In this document: in pieces, positions 50,207 to 59,511 of the stretch
Position numbering within the stretch: the stretch's first letter is position 1
How the letters are laid out: each line of letters opens with the position of its first letter
Origin: SVTX01 sp045538195
Lineage (GTDB): Bacteria; Bacillota; Clostridia; Oscillospirales; CAG-272
Assembly (NCBI GenBank): GCA_045538195.1
Contig: JAZSRA010000130.1
Coordinates: 1-64,000, forward strand
DNA length: 64,000 nt
Reading direction: 5' to 3'
Position numbers and translations under genes: made by a program
The notes under the pieces: generated by a model
The model's input: only the letters and a program-made list of their open reading frames with translations
Database searches by the model: none
Told to the model about the DNA's origin: nothing

Positions 50207-50243
50207 AATTACAGTGAAATTAATCTTAGAAAGGTAAAAGACT

Positions 50244-51455
50244 ATGTTACTTGCCGCAACCTGTCTTTTCGGACTTGAAAGACAACTTGGCGAGGAGATA
50301 GACGCTCTCGGACTTAAAAGGGTCGAGACCATTGACGGTCGTGTGCTTTTTGAGGGCGAGGAGAGGGATATCCCCCGAGTTAATATAAATCTTCGTTTAG
50401 CCGAGAGAGTATTTATCGTTCTCGGTCGTTTTCACGCCGAAAGCTTTACTGAGCTTTTTGACGGAACAAACGCAATACGCTGGGAGGAATGGATCGGCAG
50501 GCTCGATCAGTTTCCCGTTACGGGTCACTCGATAAAAAGTAAGCTGACTTCTATCCCCGACTGTCAAAGTATTGTCAAAAAGGCGATCGTTGACAGACTT
50601 TCGGGCGCTTACGGGGTCTCTTGGTTTGACGAGACCGCCGTAAAATACAAGGTGGAATTTTTCATCCTCAAAGACGAGGCAATGCTTATGATAGACACGT
50701 CGGGAATAGCACTTCATAAGAGAGGGTACCGTCCCGACGCGGGTGCCGCCCCTTTGCGTGAGACTTTGGCGGCGGCTATCGCGCTGACATCAAGAGTCAA
50801 TGACGATACGCTTTTCTGGGATCCCTTCTGCGGCTCAGGCACTATCGCTATCGAGGCGGCTATGATAGCTCGCAAGATCGCCCCGGGACTTAAACGTGAG
50901 TTTGCTGCCGAGGCTTTCCCGAGAATTGACGCTGAAATGTGGAGACTTGCCCGTGAGGAGGCGGCAGCTTTTGAGATCAAGGATTCAAAATTCGAGGCGT
51001 GGGCAAGTGATATTGACGAGGACATTCTTGACGTAGCTTATGAGAACGCTTTGCGCGCGGGGGTTGAGGAAAACATCAATATTTTCTGCTCTGACGCACG
51101 CAAGATAGAAAAGCCTGAGGGTAGACGCGGAACTATCGTTTGCAATCCCCCCTACGGCGAGCGAATGGGAGATATGCGTGAGGTAGAGGGACTGTACCGA
51201 GATATCGGCAGACATTTCAAGAGCTTCGAGCCTTGGCACGTCTACGTTATTACCTCTTGCGACTACTTTGAGAAGCTCTACGGCAGACGAGCAGACAAGA
51301 CGAGAAAGCTTTATAACGGTATGCTTCCCTGCAACCTTTATCAGTTCTTCAAGCCTGCCGAATTCAGACAGGACAAGCCTTTTGAAAAAAAGAATTTCGA
51401 TAAGTCCAAACATTTTGATAAGACCAAAAGTTTCAACAAAAAACACAACAATTAA
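50244..51455 (+). CDS. THUMP-domain 23S rRNA guanine methyltransferase (RlmL-like)
   Basis: This 403-residue protein has an N-terminal THUMP domain (about 50-155) and a Rossmann methyltransferase domain. The AdoMet loop DPFCGSGTIAIEAAM and catalytic NPPYGERMG are visible, as in RlmL/YpsC enzymes that make m2G in 23S rRNA. The last 35 residues form a tail of Lys/Phe/Asp/Asn repeats (FEKKNFDKSKHFDKTKSFNK), which is unusual and probably RNA-binding. rsmA follows 11 bases later, so two rRNA methyltransferases share an operon. Confidence 0.9.
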   Translation: MLLAATCLFGLERQLGEEIDALGLKRVETIDGRVLFEGEERDIPRVNINLRLAERVFIVLGRFHAESFTELFDGTNAIRWEEWIGRLDQFPVTGHSIKSKLTSIPDCQSIVKKAIVDRLSGAYGVSWFDETAVKYKVEFFILKDEAMLMIDTSGIALHKRGYRPDAGAAPLRETLAAAIALTSRVNDDTLFWDPFCGSGTIAIEAAMIARKIAPGLKREFAAEAFPRIDAEMWRLAREEAAAFEIKDSKFEAWASDIDEDILDVAYENALRAGVEENINIFCSDARKIEKPEGRRGTIVCNPPYGERMGDMREVEGLYRDIGRHFKSFEPWHVYVITSCDYFEKLYGRRADKTRKLYNGMLPCNLYQFFKPAEFRQDKPFEKKNFDKSKHFDKTKSFNKKHNN

Positions 51456-51466
51456 AAGGAAAAATT

Positions 51467-52336
51467 ATGCTTAATCTTTGCGACCCCAGAACAATAAAGC
51501 AGGTAATGGATATGTTCGGCCTTTCCTTTAAAAAGGAGTACGGACAGAATTTTTTGACCGACAATATGACCGTCGAGGATATTGCTGACGCTTGCAACGA
51601 CGATAAGGACATCACCGTCATAGAGATCGGCCCGGGTATTGGTTGCATGACCCGTGAACTTTGCGAAAGATACGCACGTGTAGTCGCATTTGAGATAGAT
51701 ACGGGGCTTATTCCCGTTCTCAAATACACTCTTGACGGATATAAAAACGTCACCGTTATCAACGAGGACATTATGAAGGCAGACCTTGAAGCTACGCTTG
51801 CGCCCTATTTTGAAATGGGCAAGGTTGCGGTCTGCGCCAATCTTCCCTATTACATCACCACGCCTATTCTTATGAAGCTGATCGAGAGCAAGCTGCCCTT
51901 TGACAGCATCACCGTCATGGTACAGACCGAGGTTGCCGAGCGTTTGGCGGCGGGTGCGGGCAAAAAGAATTGCGGCGCGATCACGGCGGCGATCGACTAT
52001 TACGGTGACGCAAAGCTTCTCTTTACCGTCAGCGCCGACCGATTTATTCCCCCTCCCAAGGTTACATCCAGCGTTGTACGCATTGATCTTTGGAAGGACA
52101 AGCCTATCAAACCCATTGACGAGACGATGTTCTTCAGAACCGTCAAGGCGGCATTTGAACAGAGACGTAAAACTCTCCCAAACTCGCTTATGACTGGATT
52201 TTCCGAAATCAGCAAGGAAAGACTGACAGAGATCATAATTGAGAGCGGTCTGAAACCCGATATTCGCGGCGAAAAGCTGACGGTTTCTGACTTCTGTACT
52301 CTTTCTGATAAGCTTTACAATGAAATTAACGATTAA
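51467..52336 (+). CDS. rsmA: 16S rRNA dimethyladenosine transferase
   Basis: This 289-residue KsgA enzyme dimethylates two adjacent adenosines near the 3' end of 16S rRNA. It has the KKEYGQNFLTD start, the AdoMet loop VIEIGPGIGCMTREL, the catalytic ANLPYYITTPILMKL and the C-terminal FIPPPKVTSSVVRI and FEQRRKTLPNSL segments. The N-terminus has an additional LCDPRTIKQVMDMFG helix common in Clostridia. Confidence 0.96.
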   Translation: MLNLCDPRTIKQVMDMFGLSFKKEYGQNFLTDNMTVEDIADACNDDKDITVIEIGPGIGCMTRELCERYARVVAFEIDTGLIPVLKYTLDGYKNVTVINEDIMKADLEATLAPYFEMGKVAVCANLPYYITTPILMKLIESKLPFDSITVMVQTEVAERLAAGAGKKNCGAITAAIDYYGDAKLLFTVSADRFIPPPKVTSSVVRIDLWKDKPIKPIDETMFFRTVKAAFEQRRKTLPNSLMTGFSEISKERLTEIIIESGLKPDIRGEKLTVSDFCTLSDKLYNEIND

Positions 52337-52348
52337 ATTTTGATTATT

Positions 52349-54031
52349 ATGAAATACTTTAAGCTAACTTTTATTATTATTCTGCTTTTCATTTCAGTCT
52401 CACTCTTTTCATGCGACAACTCCTGCAAGCACGAATTTGACTCCACTGTGATAGATCCTACCTGCACTGATGACGGTAAAATTGTCAAAGTATGTAAGAT
52501 ATGCGATGAGGTAGAAGAAACGGTCTTGCCAGCTAACGGGCATACACTTACGTCCTCGGTAACTGATCCGACCTGTCGCTTGGCGGGTTATACCGAGTAT
52601 GAGTGTGATTGCGGCTATTCCTATAAGTCTGACATTACATCCGCGAAGGGACATCAGTATACCTCAAAAACTACGCAACCGACCTGCTCCAAGAGCGGAT
52701 ACACGACATATTCCTGCAAAAATTGTGCCAGCTCTTATGTAGCAGATGTTACAAAGCCTTTGGGGCATAAATTGACCGAGGTCGTTACCGCTCAAAGCTG
52801 CGTTGATCAAGGCTATACTGCCTATTCCTGCTCTGCTTGTGACTATTCATTTAAGTCCGATTACGTAGAGCCGACAGGACACAATTATTTAGTCGATTCT
52901 ATAACTGCGCCTACCTGTACCGAAAAAGGATTTAGCACATATTCATGCTCCGAGTGTGATTACACCTACGTTTCCGATTTTACCGATCCAACGGGACATA
53001 ATTATGACTCCGAGACACTTTCCTTCGTCAGCTGCACAAATATCGGCGAAATAAAGTACACATGCTCTTGTGGGGACAACTATACAGAAATTAACGCTCC
53101 TACGGGTCATAGCTTCGTGGAAAAGGTGACCAATCCCACCGTATCTGATATGGGTTACACGGAATACACCTGTGAGTGCGGATTTTCATACGTTGGAAAT
53201 TACCGCTTTTACAGTGAGATACTTGATAACGCTTACGCGGGAACAGATAAAGTATTCTCGCGAGGCATAGACATTTCAAAATGGAATCACACACAAAATT
53301 CCGACGGCGAATACGAGCCTATCGATTGGGTAGCGCTTAAAGAATCGGGCGTTGATTACGTTATTCTTAAGATTGGCAGTACAGTTCGTAACGGCGGCTC
53401 TGACGGCGGACTTGAACCGACTTTCGAGATGGATTACGAGGGCGCAAAGGCGGCAGGCATTGACGTTGGCGTATACTTTTTTACATACGCAAAGAGCGTC
53501 ATCGAGATAAAGAAGGACGCAGAGCTTCTTCTCACCTGGCTTGACGGCAAGCAATTTGAATATCCGATATATCTTGACATTGAGGATGTTCCCAATGAAG
53601 ATTATTATCCAAGTGAGATAGCCTCGCCAATACTGACGGAAATGTGCTTGACCTTCTTTTCCACGCTTCAAAAAGAGGGCTATTATACCGGTCTTTACGT
53701 CAACAACGAGTTTCTTTTCAATATTCTTCAAACCGATAATATGATAGAACTGTTTGAGATCTGGTATGCTCGCTATCCTTCCTTAGATCCCTTTGATTGG
53801 AATGCTGAGGATTCCGAGATTTTCGTTTGGAATACCGAAAAATACGGCAAACACCTGGGAATGTGGCAATACTGCATGACGGGTAAGCTCACACCGATAG
53901 TCGGCGACGTTGATTTCAACTATTCTTATAAGGATTATCCCACTCTTATAAAGGAATACGGCTTTAACGGTTTTTCCGAAAATCCCTCTGATTCAAGTCT
54001 TGGTTCGGAAGAACCTATCCCATCCGAATAA
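52349..54031 (+). CDS. GH25 lysozyme lipoprotein with CxxC repeats
   Basis: This 560-residue lipoprotein has a lipobox ending FSC. About seven repeats of 38-40 residues lie between 25 and 275. Each has a PTC, a GY..Y.C..C pair and a closing G-H-x-Y or G-H-x-F, as in YTTYSCKNCAS. They look like small zinc-ribbon-like or disulfide modules. From about residue 285 a GH25 muramidase barrel begins (RGIDISKWNHTQ), with the YLDIEDV strand holding catalytic acids and a WQYCMTG end. It would cut peptidoglycan outside the membrane. No good ribosome site is seen, so it may be coupled to rsmA 12 bases upstream. Confidence 0.85.
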   Translation: MKYFKLTFIIILLFISVSLFSCDNSCKHEFDSTVIDPTCTDDGKIVKVCKICDEVEETVLPANGHTLTSSVTDPTCRLAGYTEYECDCGYSYKSDITSAKGHQYTSKTTQPTCSKSGYTTYSCKNCASSYVADVTKPLGHKLTEVVTAQSCVDQGYTAYSCSACDYSFKSDYVEPTGHNYLVDSITAPTCTEKGFSTYSCSECDYTYVSDFTDPTGHNYDSETLSFVSCTNIGEIKYTCSCGDNYTEINAPTGHSFVEKVTNPTVSDMGYTEYTCECGFSYVGNYRFYSEILDNAYAGTDKVFSRGIDISKWNHTQNSDGEYEPIDWVALKESGVDYVILKIGSTVRNGGSDGGLEPTFEMDYEGAKAAGIDVGVYFFTYAKSVIEIKKDAELLLTWLDGKQFEYPIYLDIEDVPNEDYYPSEIASPILTEMCLTFFSTLQKEGYYTGLYVNNEFLFNILQTDNMIELFEIWYARYPSLDPFDWNAEDSEIFVWNTEKYGKHLGMWQYCMTGKLTPIVGDVDFNYSYKDYPTLIKEYGFNGFSENPSDSSLGSEEPIPSE

Positions 54032-54044
54032 TACCCAAGCAAGC

Positions 54045-54075
54045 AAAAACCCACTGTTTTTTCACAGTGGGTTTT
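54045..54075. terminator. Bidirectional terminator
   Basis: AAAACCCACTGT and ACAGTGGGTTTT enclose a six-base T-rich loop between convergent genes. Confidence 0.85.
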
Positions 54076-54082
54076 ATAATTA

Positions 54083-55924
54083 TCAGTTATTCTCTGCCGC
54101 ACGTCTTGCCTTGACCATTTCTCTCATACGAGTGCTGGTGTCAAGGATCTTTTTGCGGAGTCGGATCGACTTGGGAGTAACTTCGATAAGCTCGTCGTCT
54201 GCGATAAACTCGATTGCTTCTTCAAGGCTGAAAATTTTGGGAGGTGTGAGAAGGAGCTTTTCGTCAGCACCCGCGCTACGGATAGCAGTAAGATGCTTTT
54301 CCTTGCAGGGATTGACCGAAATATCGTCGTTCTTGGGATTCTCACCGACGATCATACCTTCATATACCTCGGTCTGAGGCCCAACGAAGAGCTGACCACG
54401 TTCCTGAGTATTAAAGAGACCGTATCTGGTGGTAACGCCCGCCTCACTTGCAACAAGCGCGCCCGTAAATCTCATAATAATGCCGCCGCGATGAGGCTGA
54501 TAACCCTCAAAGAGTGTATTAAGCACACCCTCGCCGTGAGTTGCGGACAAAAACTCGGAACGGTAGCCAAAGAGACATCTTGAAGGAATACTATATTCTA
54601 TTCTCATTCGACTTCCAACAGGGTTCATCTCAATAAGATCTCCCTTTCTCTGTCCAAGCTTTTCAATGACCGCTCCAACGTATTCGTTAGGAACGTCAAG
54701 TGTTACTCTCTCCATAGGCTCGCACTTAACACCGTCGATCTCTTTGAGAATAACCTTGGGGTTTGAACAGGTCAGCTCATATCCCTCGCGGCGCATATTC
54801 TCGATAAGGATAGAAAGGTGCATCTCTCCTCTACCGGAAACGATAAACTCGTCGGTGGTGTCACCGTCGCGGACACGGAGCGAAACGTCGCGGAGAAGCT
54901 CTCTATACAGTCTCTCACGGAGCTGACGGGAGGTAACGAACTTACCCTCCTTACCTGCAAGGGGGCTTGTATTTACCGCAAAGGTCATCTCCATAGTAGG
55001 ATCACTGACCTTTACAAACTCGATAGGTTCAGGGTTTGTGGTTGCTGTGAGAGTATCACCGATGGAAATGTCACCTGCGCCCGAGAAGCAGATAATATCA
55101 CCCATTTTTGCGGTCTCGACCTGAACTCTATTAAGTCCGTCGATCTGGAAAAGCGCAACGACCTTGGTCTTTCTCGGCTTTTCGTCAGGTTTGTGGTAGT
55201 TGCACACCATGACCTCTTGGTTTACTTTTATTGAGCCGCGCTCGATGCGTCCGATACCGATGCGTCCTACGTACTCGTTGTAATCGATAGAGGAAACGAG
55301 AACCTGGAGGTCGCCCTCGGGATCGCCCTCGGGTGCGGGGATATAATCAAGAATTGTATCAAAGAGAGGGGTCAGGTCTTCTCCCTCAACGTCGGGATCG
55401 GTGGTTGCAGTACCCGAACGTCCCGAGCAGTAAAGCATGGGAGAGTCAAGCTGATCGTCGTTAGCGCCAAGGTCGATAAGAAGCTCAAGGATCTCGTCCT
55501 CAACCTCACCAAGACGTGCGTCGGGCTTGTCTATCTTATTGATACAAACGATAACCTTGTGGTTCAGCTCAAGGGCGCGCTTCAAGACAAATCTTGTCTG
55601 GGGCATAGGACCCTCGGCTGCGTCAACAAGCAGAATAACGCCGTTTACCATTTTCAGCACGCGCTCGACCTCGCCGCCAAAATCCGCGTGTCCGGGGGTA
55701 TCGACGATGTTGATCTTGACGTCCTTATAGTGAACCGCTGTGTTTTTGGCAAGTATGGTAATGCCTCTTTCTTTCTCAATTTCGTCCGAGTCCATAACTC
55801 TCGTAACGGTTTCTTGATTGTCTCTGTAAATTCCGCCCTGCTTCAAGAGTCCGTCTACAAGGGTGGTTTTTCCGTGGTCAACGTGTGCTATTATCGCAAC
55901 GTTTCTCAAATCTTCTCTTACCAT
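54083..55924 (-). CDS. typA: Ribosome-associated GTPase TypA/BipA
   Basis: This 613-residue translational GTPase is related to EF-G and acts in 50S assembly and stress adaptation. The G motifs are AHVDHGKTTLVD (G1), RGITI (G2), DTPGHADFGGE (G3) and NKIDKPDAR (G4). GRGEMHLSILIENMRREGYE and the C-terminal BipA-specific domain follow. It is monocistronic and of normal length. Confidence 0.97.
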   Translation of the reverse strand: MVREDLRNVAIIAHVDHGKTTLVDGLLKQGGIYRDNQETVTRVMDSDEIEKERGITILAKNTAVHYKDVKINIVDTPGHADFGGEVERVLKMVNGVILLVDAAEGPMPQTRFVLKRALELNHKVIVCINKIDKPDARLGEVEDEILELLIDLGANDDQLDSPMLYCSGRSGTATTDPDVEGEDLTPLFDTILDYIPAPEGDPEGDLQVLVSSIDYNEYVGRIGIGRIERGSIKVNQEVMVCNYHKPDEKPRKTKVVALFQIDGLNRVQVETAKMGDIICFSGAGDISIGDTLTATTNPEPIEFVKVSDPTMEMTFAVNTSPLAGKEGKFVTSRQLRERLYRELLRDVSLRVRDGDTTDEFIVSGRGEMHLSILIENMRREGYELTCSNPKVILKEIDGVKCEPMERVTLDVPNEYVGAVIEKLGQRKGDLIEMNPVGSRMRIEYSIPSRCLFGYRSEFLSATHGEGVLNTLFEGYQPHRGGIIMRFTGALVASEAGVTTRYGLFNTQERGQLFVGPQTEVYEGMIVGENPKNDDISVNPCKEKHLTAIRSAGADEKLLLTPPKIFSLEEAIEFIADDELIEVTPKSIRLRKKILDTSTRMREMVKARRAAENN

Positions 55925-56100
55925 ACTTACTCCTTAATAATTAAATACTAAAAATACATTTTTCTACCAAATATATATTTTAACACATTTTTAAAAAAAA
56001 ATAAATTGAAAGATATGACGATATTTCGAAAATTTTGGCAAACAATTTGTGCATTTCGTCAAAAATTGTTTTTTGGAATATAATTCGCTCTTTTTATACG

Positions 56101-56129
56101 AAAACCACCTGCGAATGTCCGCAGGTGGA
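56101..56129 (-). terminator. Terminator of the suf/trx operon
   Basis: On the minus strand CCACCTGCG and CGCAGGTGG arms are followed by TTTTCG. Confidence 0.75.
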
Positions 56130-56134
56130 ATTTT

Positions 56135-56446
56135 TTACATATACTTATCAATAAACGTCTCGATAATGGTCTTGGAGTTTAATCCTATAAGCTTTCCTGC
56201 AACCTCGCCGTTTTTCACGATGATAAGGGTAGGAATGCTGTCAATTGCAAAGGTAACTGCAAGCTGCTGTTCAGTGTCAACGTTTACTTTACCAACCTTG
56301 ATGTCCTCTCTCTCGTTGGCGATTGCATCAATAGCGGGAGAGATCACACGGCAAGGACCGCACCACTCTGCCCAGAAATCAAGCAAAACAGGCTTTTCGG
56401 AATTTACTACCTCTGATTCAAAATTAGCATTAGTTATTTCTAACAT
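56135..56446 (-). CDS. trxA: Thioredoxin
   Basis: This 103-residue thioredoxin has the active site WCGPC at 28-32, the cis-proline segment SIPTLIIVKNG and no extra domain. It reduces cytoplasmic disulfides. The gene is last in the sufC-sufB-FTR-like operon, 12 bases after the FTR-like gene, so it is the natural partner of that small reductase as well as of trxB at 58524. Confidence 0.95.
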   Translation of the reverse strand: MLEITNANFESEVVNSEKPVLLDFWAEWCGPCRVISPAIDAIANEREDIKVGKVNVDTEQQLAVTFAIDSIPTLIIVKNGEVAGKLIGLNSKTIIETFIDKYM

Positions 56447-56458
56447 ATCTGTTTCTCC

Positions 56459-56656
56459 TTATTTGCTTTTATAGTACAGCATACAGTGGCAATATCCTTC
56501 GAAATCTGGATCCTTGATCTGCGCTTTGAATTCCTCGCACATACATCTGTATTCTTCCTTGTCCTCACGTCGGCAGGGACAGAATCCACCGCGACGGCGA
56601 AGTCCTTCCTTAATAACGGCAACAAGTTCTTTGTCGGGATTTTCGGTAATTTTCAT
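56459..56656 (-). CDS. Mini ferredoxin-thioredoxin reductase-like protein
   Basis: This 65-residue protein has six cysteines in three pairs: CPC at 26-28 (GFCPCRR), CMC at 38-40 and CHC at 56-58 (GYCHCML). The catalytic chain of ferredoxin-thioredoxin reductase has the same order, CPC, CPC, CHC, for a 4Fe-4S cluster and an adjacent redox disulfide. It reduces thioredoxin with electrons from ferredoxin. Here the protein is about half the plant-type length and the spacings differ, so it is a minimal version. It lies between sufB/D and trxA. Confidence 0.7.
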   Translation of the reverse strand: MKITENPDKELVAVIKEGLRRRGGFCPCRREDKEEYRCMCEEFKAQIKDPDFEGYCHCMLYYKSK

Positions 56657-56673
56657 AGCCTATACCTCAAAAA

Positions 56674-57606
56674 TTACTTCAAGAATCCGTTGATAATTTC
56701 TTCCTCTGCCTGCTTTTCGTCAAGTCCGAGTGTCATGAGCTTGATAAGCTGCTCGCCTGCGATCTTACCGATTGCGGCTTCGTGGATAAGTGATGCTTCG
56801 GTGTTGTTAGCGACGATCTTGGGGACTGCGACAACGCTTGCGTTATCCATAATAATTGCGTCACACTCGGTGTGTCCCGAGCATCTTGCGTTACCAACCA
56901 CGTCAGAGATAAAGAGCTGACGGGAGTTGTCCTTTGCGACAGAACGGGAGACAACGTGTGTTCCGCAGTCTTCGCCCTTGAGATCAACTACAAACTCGGT
57001 CTCAGCAAACTGCTCTCCGTGTGTCATTATCTTTTCGTGAACGACCAGAGTTGACTTGCTTTCAAGAATCGCCTCGGTCTTTCTTTTGGTGGAGTCAACG
57101 CCCTTGATCTGTGTGGTCTCCATTTCCATATAAGCACCCTCTGCAAGCTCGACCACGGTGTGAGGATTCATAATGTTCTTTCCGTTTCCGTCGCCGTCGC
57201 CATAGTGCTTTTCAACGTATTTTACCTTTGCGTTTTTGCCCACATAAAAGCTATGGATTCCACTATGCTCACTGTCCTGCACACCGCAGTTGTGGATTCC
57301 ACAACCTGCAATAATAAGAACGTCTGCGTTTTCCTCAATATGGAAATCGTTGTAAACGACCTCCTTGAGTCCGCTTTCAGCGAGAATTACGGGGATATGA
57401 ACGCTCTCTCTTTTCCCTGCCGCCTTGATGTAGATGTCAATACCGGGCTTGTCCGTTTTTTTCTCAATTATAATGTTTTCGGAAGATCTCTTATCGAAGG
57501 TGTCTCCGTCAACGCGGATAGAATAAGCACCCGCAGGGACTCCCTCAAGGTCTGCTACCTCGCGGAGAATATTAAGTTTGATGCTATCAAGCTTTTTTTC
57601 AGCCAT
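56674..57606 (-). CDS. SufB/SufD family Fe-S assembly scaffold
   Basis: This 310-residue protein has the parallel beta-helix layout of SufB/SufD: VADVLIIAGCGIHNCGVQDS, HSGIHSFYVGKNAKVKYVEK and, near the end, HEAAIGKIAGEQLIKLMTLG with EEEIINGFL. It is shorter than E. coli SufB (about 495) and is the only SufB/D gene here. Together with sufC it forms the minimal SufBC type, without SufD, SufS or SufU nearby. Its stop overlaps no gene. The start overlaps the sufC stop by one base. Confidence 0.9.
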   Translation of the reverse strand: MAEKKLDSIKLNILREVADLEGVPAGAYSIRVDGDTFDKRSSENIIIEKKTDKPGIDIYIKAAGKRESVHIPVILAESGLKEVVYNDFHIEENADVLIIAGCGIHNCGVQDSEHSGIHSFYVGKNAKVKYVEKHYGDGDGNGKNIMNPHTVVELAEGAYMEMETTQIKGVDSTKRKTEAILESKSTLVVHEKIMTHGEQFAETEFVVDLKGEDCGTHVVSRSVAKDNSRQLFISDVVGNARCSGHTECDAIIMDNASVVAVPKIVANNTEASLIHEAAIGKIAGEQLIKLMTLGLDEKQAEEEIINGFLK

Positions 57607-58334
57607 TATTCGTCACCTCCCTGGGTAAACTTACAACCTGCCTGAGCCGAGAGGAGGTCGGGCAGGATATCGTTTTTAGCGCCGTATGCGGCGATTTTTC
57701 CGTCGGCAACGACCACGATCTTATCTGCAATATCAAGGATTCTTTCCTGGTGGGAGATTATCATAATGCAACCGTGAGTTCTTTCGTGCATCTTTTCAAA
57801 GACCTTGATAAGATTGTTGAAGCTCCAAAGGTCGATTCCCGCCTCAGGCTCGTCAAAGATGGAAAACTTTGTGCCTCTTGCGTTGATCATCGCGATCTCG
57901 ATTCTTTTAAGCTCACCGCCCGAAAGTGATTCGTTTACCTCGCGGTTTACGTACTCTTTCGCGCAAAGACCAACCTCGGAGAGATACTTGCAAGCCTCTG
58001 CAACCGAAATCTTGCTTCCAGCCGCCAAGGAAATAAGATCCTTGACCGTAATGCCCTTGAATCTGACGGGCTGCTGGAAAGCAAAGCTGATGCCCGCGTT
58101 TGCTCTCTCGGTGATCGTCATATTTGTAATATCAACGCCGTCGAGCAAGATCTGACCCGAATCAGCAGTATAAATTCCCGCAATCAGCTTGGCAAGTGTC
58201 GACTTTCCGCCGCCGTTAGGACCCGTGATCGCAACAAAGCGATCGTTAATAGTAAGACTTATATTATCAATTATACGGTTTTCTTTTCCCGATTCATCGG
58301 TTACCGTATACGTTAAATTCTTAATTTCTAACAT
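57606..58334 (-). CDS. sufC: Fe-S assembly ATPase SufC
   Basis: This 242-residue ABC-type ATPase powers cluster assembly on the SufB scaffold. It has Walker A GPNGGGKST, the signature LSGGELKRIEIAMI and Walker B FSIFDEPEAGIDLWS, with the SufC-type FNNLIKVFEKM helix. It is soluble and has no membrane partner. It is the first gene of the minus-strand sufC-sufB-FTR-trxA operon. Confidence 0.95.
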   Translation of the reverse strand: MLEIKNLTYTVTDESGKENRIIDNISLTINDRFVAITGPNGGGKSTLAKLIAGIYTADSGQILLDGVDITNMTITERANAGISFAFQQPVRFKGITVKDLISLAAGSKISVAEACKYLSEVGLCAKEYVNREVNESLSGGELKRIEIAMINARGTKFSIFDEPEAGIDLWSFNNLIKVFEKMHERTHGCIMIISHQERILDIADKIVVVADGKIAAYGAKNDILPDLLSAQAGCKFTQGGDE

Positions 58335-58478
58335 ACTTATTCCTTTCTATAAAAATATTTATATAAAAGCATTATTTGCCCATATCATTCTACCATAAAA
58401 CGCCCATTAAATCAATAGATTTAATCAAAATAATATTCTTTTTCTTTTTTGGGAAGGTTCTTGAAGAGGGTGGGGTTT

Positions 58479-58518
58479 GGGGAGGGGGAAACTTCTTCCA
58501 AGAAGTTTCCCCCTCCCC
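58479..58518. repeat. Perfect 19-bp palindrome
   Basis: GGGGAGGGGGAAACTTCTT and its exact complement are separated by CC. It lies five bases after the trxB stop and may end that transcript, but GC content and perfection are unusual for the neighbouring terminators, and the U-run is interrupted. Confidence 0.75.
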
Positions 58519-58523
58519 AAAAA

Positions 58524-59429
58524 TCACTTATCCAAATACCTGCACGCGGCGAGGGCGGCGGTGGCACCGTCTCCGCAAGCCGTGGATATCTGTCTGATAT
58601 TTTTAGTTCTGCAATCGCCTGCAACAAAGAGACCGTCGGTCTCGGTCAGGCAGTTCTCATCGGAGACCACGTAGCCACGGTCGGAAAGAGCTACAAGGTT
58701 CTTATACGCCTCGTTCTCGGGAACCTGACCGATAGCGACAAACATTCCGTCAAGGTCAAGTCTCGTTTTCTCTCCTGTTGCGGTGTTTTTGATAACGATA
58801 CCGCCGAAAACGTCGTTTCCGTGGATAGCCTCGACCGTACAACCGTAGATTATCTCAACGTTAACTCTCTTGCGAAGGATCTCGGCAAGTTTTTCTTCTC
58901 CCGTGAGAAAATCGAGATTCTGAACGACGTAGACCTTAGCACATCCGTCGGAAAGCATAATTGCCTCTTGCAGCGCCGAGTTTCCACCGCCAATGACCGC
59001 AACGGTCTTACCTGCGTAGAACGCGCCGTCGCAGACCGCGCAGAAGGAGATGCCGTCGCCGATAAATTCTTCCTCTCTGTCAATTCCCAAGAGACGGTGA
59101 CGAGCGCCCGTGGCAAGAATTACAGTCTTTGACATATAAATATCGTCACCGCAGAATACACAGAAAAGCTCCCCCTCCTTTTCGATGCCTGTTACCTCTG
59201 CCATATCGATCTCCGCGCCCATTTCTATTGCCTGGGAGACCATTTTTTCAGCCAGCTCGTTTCCGCTTATCTGTCCGTATCCGGGGTAGTTTTCGATCTT
59301 GGGGGAAAAGGTCATCTGACCGCCGAACATTCCCTTGTCGAGAACAAGAACGCTTTTATCAGCTCGTCTGGCATAAATTGCGGCGGTAAGTCCCGCAGGA
59401 CCCGCACCGACAACTATTAAATCGTACAT
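58524..59429 (-). CDS. trxB: Thioredoxin reductase (NADPH-type fold)
   Basis: This 301-residue flavoprotein has the FAD loop VVGAGPAGLTAAIYARRA, the redox pair CAVC in FCAVCDGAFYAGKT, the second nucleotide loop VIGGGNSALQEAI and the closing GDCRTKNIRQISTACGDGA. It passes electrons from a nicotinamide or another donor to thioredoxin. The gene follows nrdD by 82 bases. The start at 59429 has AAAGGA upstream. The 54-residue upstream extension is not homologous. Confidence 0.93.
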   Translation of the reverse strand: MYDLIVVGAGPAGLTAAIYARRADKSVLVLDKGMFGGQMTFSPKIENYPGYGQISGNELAEKMVSQAIEMGAEIDMAEVTGIEKEGELFCVFCGDDIYMSKTVILATGARHRLLGIDREEEFIGDGISFCAVCDGAFYAGKTVAVIGGGNSALQEAIMLSDGCAKVYVVQNLDFLTGEEKLAEILRKRVNVEIIYGCTVEAIHGNDVFGGIVIKNTATGEKTRLDLDGMFVAIGQVPENEAYKNLVALSDRGYVVSDENCLTETDGLFVAGDCRTKNIRQISTACGDGATAALAACRYLDK

Positions 59430-59511
59430 TTTTGCAAATTCCTTTCTAAGTATCGGAATTAATTCCAAGAAATTCCCGCGCTTGCGGGAATTTCTTGAGT
59501 TGTTATTAAAA

